NCBI GenBank assembly: GCA_003518755.1
Contig: DOYA01000110.1
Span: 1 to 9,994 of the forward strand
Direction of reading: 5' to 3'
Source of the DNA: Clostridiales bacterium
Lineage (GTDB): Bacteria > Bacillota > Clostridia > TANB77 > CAG-508
DNA length: 9,994 nt
The notes beneath the pieces were generated by a model. The model saw nothing but the letters and a program-made list of their open reading frames with translations. It was not told where the DNA came from and searched no databases. This document shows, one piece after another, positions 4,468 through 9,994 of the stretch. Each line of letters begins with the position of its first letter. The first letter of the stretch is position 1. Both the position numbers and the translations under genes were made by a program.

Positions 4468-6900
4468 ATGTTTCAAAATTTAACTGAAACAGAAAATACA
4501 AAAGAAACATTAGCTAATCCAAAAAATATATTAGCCAATGTATTATCTAAAAAATATATAATTTTATATATAGTAACTTTTATGCTGTCACAGGTTTCTA
4601 TGGGGTATGATATTTCTCCATTTAGTATTGCAATTATTGCAGCAGGAGTGAGCAATGAGATTCCTATTATAGGAGTTATTTTAGTTTCTTTAATTGGAAA
4701 CACCATTTCTACTGGATTTAAAGGAACAGTTAGTTTTATAATTATACTATTATTGTTTTTTGCAAGTTTTTTAATTAAAGAACCTAAATATAATGATCCA
4801 GAAAGAAATGAAAAATTATTACTATCAAGAAGAATATTTTTTGCTAGTATAATTGTGAGTTTAATAAAAGTTTTTATAAATCAGGTTTTAATATATGATA
4901 TACTTACAGCAATGTGCATGTCAATTATTATAGTTATTTTTTACAAAGTATTTTCTAATTCTTTATCTGTAATTACAAACTATAATGAAAAGATGGCATT
5001 TTCAATAGAAGAAGTACTGGGTGCAAGCCTATTATGTTCAATAGCTTTATGTGCTTTAGGGGAATTTAGTGTTTTTGGGTTTTGTGTAAGAAATATACTT
5101 TCAATATTTATTGTTCTTGTATTAGGCTGGAAACATGGGGTTCTAATAGGAACAACTGCTGGTGTAACAATAGGAGTTACACTTGGGATTATTGCAAATA
5201 GCGAGCCTGTGGTTGTAGCAGCTTTCGCAATCTCAGGAATGATTGCAGGTGTTTTAAATAAGTTCGGAAAAATTGGAGTTATATGTGGTTTTGTATTAGG
5301 AAATATTGTTCTTTCTTATGTTGCTTCTGGCCTTGTTTTTAATGTTATTTTATTGAAAGAAATACTAATTGCAGGAATTGCATTACTTGCAGTTCCTAAA
5401 AACGTTAATTTAAATATAGAGAGTATGCTTGGAGATAAAAAACTACTACCTCTAATTAGAAATAGGAGATTAAATAATAGTACAGATACAATTAATAAAT
5501 TAAATAATATTTCTGGTGCTTTAAAAGATATGGTAAATACATATAAAAAAGCTGCAGCTACTACAATTACTGAGGAAGATATTAGAGAAAAAAATAAACA
5601 ACAATTTATAATTGAGTTTTTAAATACTACTGAGCATTTAGAAAGCAATATTTTATATGATATAACTCAAGATGTAGAAGGGAAAATAGTTGATGATATT
5701 TTTAATTATCTATTAGAAAATCAATTTATTAAGGAAAGAGATTTAATTAACATTTTAGCTAAAAATAATAATTATGTAGTTGGCTTTGATGAAGATGAAA
5801 AAAAGAAAAACTATGATATAGAAAAAATGGTTAATGCAATTAATTCTGCATTTAGATTAAGTAAAATGAATTTTATCTGGTCAAAAAAATTGGATGAAGA
5901 AAAGAAAAACTTTGAAACACAATTAAATGGTGTATCAAAGGCAATCTCTGAAATAGCAGAAAATATTGACAAAGAAAACAAAAGTGAAGATCTATTTGAT
6001 GATAAAAAAGAACAAATTGTTTTACTACTAAAGCAAAAAAACATTATAGTTCAAGAAATATCACTAACAAAAAAAGAAAATGATAGATATAGAGTTTCTT
6101 TATATATAGATAACCAAGATGGTGAAAATAAGGGAAAGACTATAACTAATATTATTAATAAAGTTCTTGAAGAAAAAATGATTATTCAAGAACGTGAAGT
6201 AATTGAAAATGAAAATATTATAAAATATGATATTATATCAGATGACAAATTCTTATTAGATATCGGTATTTCACAATATACAAAAGATGGAATGTCAGTA
6301 TCTGGTGATAGTACTATAAAAATGAAACTAAAAGATGGTAAATACTTATTAGCAATTAGTGATGGAATGGGTTCAGGTCCAGAAGCTAAAAAAAGTAGCC
6401 AAATTGTTACAAAAATGTTAAAAAGATTGCTAAACTCTGGATTTGAAAGAGATACTTCAGTTGAATTAATAAATTCAAATTTACTAAATGTAGCTGATGA
6501 TGTTTTTGCAACACTTGATATCGCAATTATTGACTTATATAAGGGAAATATAGAATTTATAAAAAACGGAGCATGCCCAACATATATAAAAAATAGTAAA
6601 AAAGTTCAAATTATAAAATCACTTACACTTCCAACAGGAGTTGTTAATCAAATTAATACTGATGTTTTTGATAAAGATATAGATTCAAATGATATTGTGG
6701 TTATGATTAGTGATGGAATAATGGACTCAAATATAGAATACAAAAATAAGGAACTATGGGTAAAATACTTTTTAGAAGATATGGAAACTACAAATCCGCA
6801 AAAAATTGCAGATATAATTCTTAAAGAATCTATTGACAACAATTTTGGAAAAGTAAAAGATGATATGAGCATAATTGTATGTAAGTTTATAAAGAAATAA
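4468..6900 (+). CDS. spoIIE: Stage II sporulation protein E, membrane PP2C-type serine phosphatase
   Basis: An 810-residue protein, close to the about 827 of B. subtilis SpoIIE. In that organism SpoIIE sits at the polar septum and dephosphorylates SpoIIAA, releasing the forespore factor sigma-F. It also interacts with FtsZ through its middle region. Here residues about 28-310 form about ten membrane segments. A charged helical region (about 320-590) follows, then the PP2C phosphatase domain (about 595-810). Its signatures are VSGDST (611-616), ISDGMGSGPEA (630-640, metal-binding D632), TLDIAIIDL (682-690), LPTG (721-724), MISDGIMDS (746-754, D749) and KDDMSIIV (797-804, D798-D799), so the metal-binding acidic residues are kept and the enzyme should be active. 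The ATG at 4468 is chosen because AGAGGTGA (4455-4462) fits it; an in-frame ATG at 4438 has a poorer site. spoIIAA, spoIIAB and sigF are not in the window. Confidence 0.95.
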   Translation: MFQNLTETENTKETLANPKNILANVLSKKYIILYIVTFMLSQVSMGYDISPFSIAIIAAGVSNEIPIIGVILVSLIGNTISTGFKGTVSFIIILLLFFASFLIKEPKYNDPERNEKLLLSRRIFFASIIVSLIKVFINQVLIYDILTAMCMSIIIVIFYKVFSNSLSVITNYNEKMAFSIEEVLGASLLCSIALCALGEFSVFGFCVRNILSIFIVLVLGWKHGVLIGTTAGVTIGVTLGIIANSEPVVVAAFAISGMIAGVLNKFGKIGVICGFVLGNIVLSYVASGLVFNVILLKEILIAGIALLAVPKNVNLNIESMLGDKKLLPLIRNRRLNNSTDTINKLNNISGALKDMVNTYKKAAATTITEEDIREKNKQQFIIEFLNTTEHLESNILYDITQDVEGKIVDDIFNYLLENQFIKERDLINILAKNNNYVVGFDEDEKKKNYDIEKMVNAINSAFRLSKMNFIWSKKLDEEKKNFETQLNGVSKAISEIAENIDKENKSEDLFDDKKEQIVLLLKQKNIIVQEISLTKKENDRYRVSLYIDNQDGENKGKTITNIINKVLEEKMIIQEREVIENENIIKYDIISDDKFLLDIGISQYTKDGMSVSGDSTIKMKLKDGKYLLAISDGMGSGPEAKKSSQIVTKMLKRLLNSGFERDTSVELINSNLLNVADDVFATLDIAIIDLYKGNIEFIKNGACPTYIKNSKKVQIIKSLTLPTGVVNQINTDVFDKDIDSNDIVVMISDGIMDSNIEYKNKELWVKYFLEDMETTNPQKIADIILKESIDNNFGKVKDDMSIIVCKFIKK

Positions 6901-6907
6901 TATGAGA

Positions 6908-7000
6908 CTATTTTAGGAACAAAATAGCCAAACGCAGGTGTAGCACTTTTCTTTCGAGCGACGAGGAAAAAGAAAATGTCCTACACCGACGAGATTTGGC
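6908..7000. repeat. Nested inverted repeats between spoIIE and metG
   Basis: Three collinear stems are nested: GCCAAA (6927-6932) / TTTGGC (6995-7000), GGTGTAG (6937-6943) / CTACACC (6981-6987) and TTTTCTTT (6947-6954) / AAAGAAAA (6969-6976). They close on a loop containing CGAGCGACGAGG. A separate small hairpin precedes them: CTATTTT (6908-6914) / AAAATAG (6921-6927). The region is clearly richer in G/C than its neighbours. No T-run follows, so it is not a standard terminator, and it lacks T-box or SAM-riboswitch signatures. It may be a dispersed palindromic repeat or a structured leader of metG. Confidence 0.7.
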
Positions 7001-7039
7001 GGACTTTATAGAAATTAAAAATAAGGAGGAATATTAATT

Positions 7040-8623
7040 ATGAAAAACACATTCTACATAACCACACCAATATATTATCCAAGCGGAAAATTCCACATAG
7101 GAACATCTTATACTACAGTTCTAGCAGATTCAATAAAAAGATATAAAGCATTAAGAGGATATGATACATTTTTCCTAACTGGAACAGATGAACATGGACA
7201 AAAGATACAAACAGTAGCTGAAAAAAATGGAATGGAACCACAAGAATATGTAGATAAAATGGCAGAAGATGCAAGAAAGCTTTGGAAATTAATGGACATA
7301 AGCTATGATAAATTTATTCGTACAACAGATGATTATCATTGTAAGGCAGTACAAAAAATAGTCCAAACTTTTATAGACAATGGAGATATTTATAAAGGCA
7401 AATATGAAGATTGGTATTGTATACCATGTGAAAATTATTTTACTGAAACACAATTAGTAGATGGTAAATGCCCAGATTGTGGTAGAGAAGTCAAGAAAAT
7501 GAGTGAAGATGCATATTTTTTCAATATGAAAAAATATGAAGGTTGGTTAAAAGAATTCTATGCAAAAAATCCAGATTTTATAGTTCCTGAATCAAGAAAA
7601 AATGAAATATTTACTAATTTTATTAATCCTGGGTTAGAAGATTTATGCATAAGCCGTAATACATTTGATTGGGGGATACCTTTACCTAATGATCCAGAAC
7701 ATGTTTTATATGTTTGGCTAGATGCTTTAACAAACTATATCACAGCTTTAGGATATAAAAGTGATGATGAAACACTATTTAATAAATACTGGCCTGCTGA
7801 TTTACAAATAGTTGGAAAAGAAATTATAAGATTCCATGGTATTTATTGGCCAATATTTTTACATGCTTTAGGCTTAGAGCTACCAAAAAAATTATATGCA
7901 CATAGCTGGATAGTTATGAAAGATGGAAAAATGTCAAAATCAGTTGGAAATATTATTTATCCTGAAACTTTAATAGAAAGATATGGGTTAGATGCAACAA
8001 AATATTCTTTATTAAAACTAATGGGGTTTGCACAAGATTCAATGTTTACACCAGAAGATTTTGTAGAAAGATATAATGCTGATTTAGCAAATGATTTAGG
8101 AAATCTATTAAATAGAACAGTAGGAATGATTAATAAGTATTTTAATGGAGTAGTTTCAACTAATCCGAGAGTTAAAACAGAATTTGATGAATCTTTAGAG
8201 CAATTTACAATTGAGCAAATAAAAAAAGTAGAAGAATTAATGGATACATATCATATAAGCCAGGCATTATCAGAACTTTGGGCAATAATTGCAAGAGCAA
8301 ATAAATATATAGATGAAACATTGCCTTGGTTACTTGCAAAATCTGAAAGTGAAGATGATAAAGAAAAATTAAAATCAGTAATGTTCCATTTAGCAGAAGC
8401 ATTAAGAAAAGTTGCAGTAATGCTTATTCCATTTATGCCAAATACATCAGAAGAAATGTTTAAACAACTTGGAATTACAGATGAAGAACTAAAAACTTGG
8501 GATAGTCTAAGTAAAAATGAAAACATTAAAGATACAAAAGTAATAGAAAAAGGCGAGCCTTTATTTATGAGATTAGATGCTGAAGAAGAAGTAGAATATC
8601 TACAAAGTATAATGAAGAAATAA
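7040..8623 (+). CDS. metG: Methionine--tRNA ligase, short form without C-terminal tRNA-binding domain
   Basis: A 527-residue class I aminoacyl-tRNA synthetase that charges tRNA(Met) with methionine in the cytoplasm. The Rossmann catalytic domain starts with YITTPIYYPSGKFHIGTSY, in which the class I HIGH motif reads HIGT (19-22). GTDEHGQK (48-55) follows. The connective domain has a four-cysteine zinc site (C127, C130, C144 and C147). The second class I motif is KMSKS (297-301). The helical anticodon-binding domain covers about 335-500 and ends in GEPLFMRLDAEEEVEYL (505-521). Many bacterial enzymes, including that of B. subtilis (about 660 residues), then add a dimerising EMAP/Trbp111-like domain. 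Here the protein stops at once. The ATG follows AAGGAGG (7023-7029) at 10 bases. The next gene begins 18 bases downstream, so the two are probably co-transcribed. No T-box is visible upstream. Confidence 0.97.
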   Translation: MKNTFYITTPIYYPSGKFHIGTSYTTVLADSIKRYKALRGYDTFFLTGTDEHGQKIQTVAEKNGMEPQEYVDKMAEDARKLWKLMDISYDKFIRTTDDYHCKAVQKIVQTFIDNGDIYKGKYEDWYCIPCENYFTETQLVDGKCPDCGREVKKMSEDAYFFNMKKYEGWLKEFYAKNPDFIVPESRKNEIFTNFINPGLEDLCISRNTFDWGIPLPNDPEHVLYVWLDALTNYITALGYKSDDETLFNKYWPADLQIVGKEIIRFHGIYWPIFLHALGLELPKKLYAHSWIVMKDGKMSKSVGNIIYPETLIERYGLDATKYSLLKLMGFAQDSMFTPEDFVERYNADLANDLGNLLNRTVGMINKYFNGVVSTNPRVKTEFDESLEQFTIEQIKKVEELMDTYHISQALSELWAIIARANKYIDETLPWLLAKSESEDDKEKLKSVMFHLAEALRKVAVMLIPFMPNTSEEMFKQLGITDEELKTWDSLSKNENIKDTKVIEKGEPLFMRLDAEEEVEYLQSIMKK

Positions 8624-8641
8624 AGAGAGGAAGTATGTAAA
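8624..8641 (+). promoter_or_regulatory. Ribosome site that decides a TTG start, with an ATG-stop pair between
   Basis: AGGAAG (8628-8633) lies 8 bases before TTG (8642-8644) but only 1 base before ATG (8635-8637), which is followed at once by TAA (8638-8640). The spacing therefore favours TTG as the start of the downstream gene. No in-frame ATG occurs in its first 150 codons. Confidence 0.6.
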
Positions 8642-9994
8642 TTGCCTAGAAAAAAGAAAGTAGAAATAGATTCTAAATTACAAGATAAATTAGATTATAT
8701 AGGTATTGATTTGAACAAAATACCTAGAAGCATTAAACAGTATACAGAAATCAGTTTTCGAACGATAAAAGGATATGATGAGAAAAAATACAAACAATAT
8801 AGATTTATAAATGTAAATGATATAGAAATACTTATTTCTCCAACTAACAGGGTAGATTCTATTAAAGATAAATATGAACAGGCATTACCTTTAGCATTTT
8901 ATTTAGATAATCAAAATGAAGAAAATATAGTATATCATACTAAGTTTTTACAATTATTAGATAAAGTATCAATCAGAGATATTGAAAAAGTTGAAGCAGA
9001 ACAAAAAAGAATATTAAAAAATATTCCATTTAAAGTAAAATACACTGGAAATTATTTATGGCAAATCTATTATTCAAAAACTTCAGAAAAGTATTTTATG
9101 ATTGTTACTACAGAGGATTCAGACTATTCGACATTCTTCTATTTATTAAAAAAGAAAATAGAAAATAATGCAAATGAAAAGATTTTTGTACCGATAAGTT
9201 TGGTAGAATATGAAGGAAAGGTTTTATCAACAAGTGAAATAAAAGATATTGAAAACTATCTTTGGTTATTTACAAAAGATTATCCTCTTATTTACGAGAC
9301 TTGGGATAAATATGATGAAGTTAGTTTAAATATAATAGGAGAAACAGAATTATTTGATGAAGTAAAAACTTTATACAAGATTAATTTGAAATCTCCAAGA
9401 GAAGGTGCAAAATTTTATAAATTATTAAAAGCATTATTCATTTTGCAAACTGAAATACCTCATTATTATAAATTTAGCACAAATATAGATAAAAATGGTA
9501 TGTTAGAATTTTATTTAGATAATACTCAAATAAAATATGAGATTTTACCAGAATTTATTTATGAACAATACCTTAAATCTGTTAGTATGAAAAATAAGGC
9601 AAACTCAGATTTTAATACTTTAACTTCTAAAATTGCTAATTTACAAGTGCTTTCAGATGAATTAACTAAAGAATATAATCAAAAAGAAAAACAAATTACA
9701 ACATATTTAGAATGTAAAAAAACATTTTTTGGAAAAGTAAAATACTTTTTTAAATTCGGGAAAAAGACAAAAACAAATGAAGTGGATTTAAAAACAAGTA
9801 AACCACATACAGAAGAAAATAATAAAATTAAAAAAGAAAAATTTAAACTTGAGGAAAGAAATTACACTATTTTTGAACTAGAACAAAGCTATAAAGAATT
9901 AGAAGAAATAGAAGAGAAAAATAATAATTTAATTATGGATATTAATGCTTTAAAATTAAAAAATAAAAACTTAAAAAAGAAAATTGAAAATGCA
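8642..9994 (+). CDS. Conserved-looking protein of unknown function, coiled-coil C-terminus, 3' end outside window
   Basis: An open frame of 451 codons from a TTG start to the window edge, with no stop. The protein starts MPRKKKVEIDSKL and is lysine-rich and soluble, with no signal peptide or membrane segment. Residues about 20-300 look like a folded alpha/beta region: SFRTIKGYDEKKYKQYRFI (38-56), PFKVKYTGNYLWQIYYS (129-145), TTEDSDYSTFFYLLKKK (156-172), DIENYLWLFTKDYPLIYE (202-219) and KFYKLLKALFILQTEIPHYYK (258-278). From about 315 the sequence becomes heptad-like and highly charged, predicting coiled coil (about 320-352 and 395-450). A basic aromatic stretch, TFFGKVKYFFKFGKK (361-375), interrupts it. 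I recall similar uncharacterised proteins in clostridial genomes but no assigned function. It sits directly behind metG in the same operon, and its frame is the same as metG after that gene's TAA. There is no evidence of fusion or readthrough. Confidence 0.8.
   Translation, partial: MPRKKKVEIDSKLQDKLDYIGIDLNKIPRSIKQYTEISFRTIKGYDEKKYKQYRFINVNDIEILISPTNRVDSIKDKYEQALPLAFYLDNQNEENIVYHTKFLQLLDKVSIRDIEKVEAEQKRILKNIPFKVKYTGNYLWQIYYSKTSEKYFMIVTTEDSDYSTFFYLLKKKIENNANEKIFVPISLVEYEGKVLSTSEIKDIENYLWLFTKDYPLIYETWDKYDEVSLNIIGETELFDEVKTLYKINLKSPREGAKFYKLLKALFILQTEIPHYYKFSTNIDKNGMLEFYLDNTQIKYEILPEFIYEQYLKSVSMKNKANSDFNTLTSKIANLQVLSDELTKEYNQKEKQITTYLECKKTFFGKVKYFFKFGKKTKTNEVDLKTSKPHTEENNKIKKEKFKLEERNYTIFELEQSYKELEEIEEKNNNLIMDINALKLKNKNLKKKIENA

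Noticed and set aside
6901..7039. T-box or SAM riboswitch ahead of metG
   Set aside because: The T-box AGGGTGGNACCGCG core, a specifier loop and a terminator are absent, and no S-box conserved core is visible.
8624..8641. Readthrough fusion of metG with the downstream frame
   Set aside because: The frames match, which happens by chance one time in three, but a TAA stop, a ribosome site and an independent TTG start fit two separate genes.

Overview
The window is very AT-rich, and every gene I can support lies on the + strand. It has strong Shine-Dalgarno sites (AGGAGG-type), Lys/Asn/Ile-rich proteins, a DUF1540 protein and a full sporulation phosphatase SpoIIE. Together these point to a low-GC, spore-forming member of the Clostridia (Bacillota), possibly an uncultured gut lineage. 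The species cannot be named from the sequence alone.

Left part (1-2850): a hairpin built from inverted heptamer repeats precedes a membrane protein of the putative ABC-transporter type IV / CmpB family, which carries an unusual 11-residue-repeat helical tail. A 51-bp palindrome bounded by exact 8-bp direct repeats (MITE-like) follows. It sits just upstream of a 53-residue four-cysteine DUF1540 gene. Next is a membrane-bound family 2 glycosyltransferase with its own sigma-A-type promoter and a likely intrinsic terminator.

Middle (2850-6900): a palindrome-rich leader precedes a P-loop protein fused to an Asp23/Gls24-like domain, which ends in a clear terminator. Then comes a small protein that appears to hold two ribbon-helix-helix units in one chain. 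SpoIIE follows behind a promoter region with an exact Spo0A-box core, suggesting control at the onset of sporulation.

Right part (6900-9994): a 74-bp nested inverted repeat separates spoIIE from metG. The encoded methionyl-tRNA synthetase is a short form that lacks the C-terminal tRNA-binding domain. Eighteen bases after the metG stop, a probable TTG start opens a lysine-rich, coiled-coil protein of unknown function that runs off the window.

The genes do not form one obvious pathway. They are mostly short transcription units mixing envelope, sporulation and housekeeping functions. No phage, plasmid, CRISPR, rRNA or tRNA genes were seen. The least explained items are the palindromic elements, the P-loop/Asp23 fusion, the tandem RHH protein and the terminal unknown gene.
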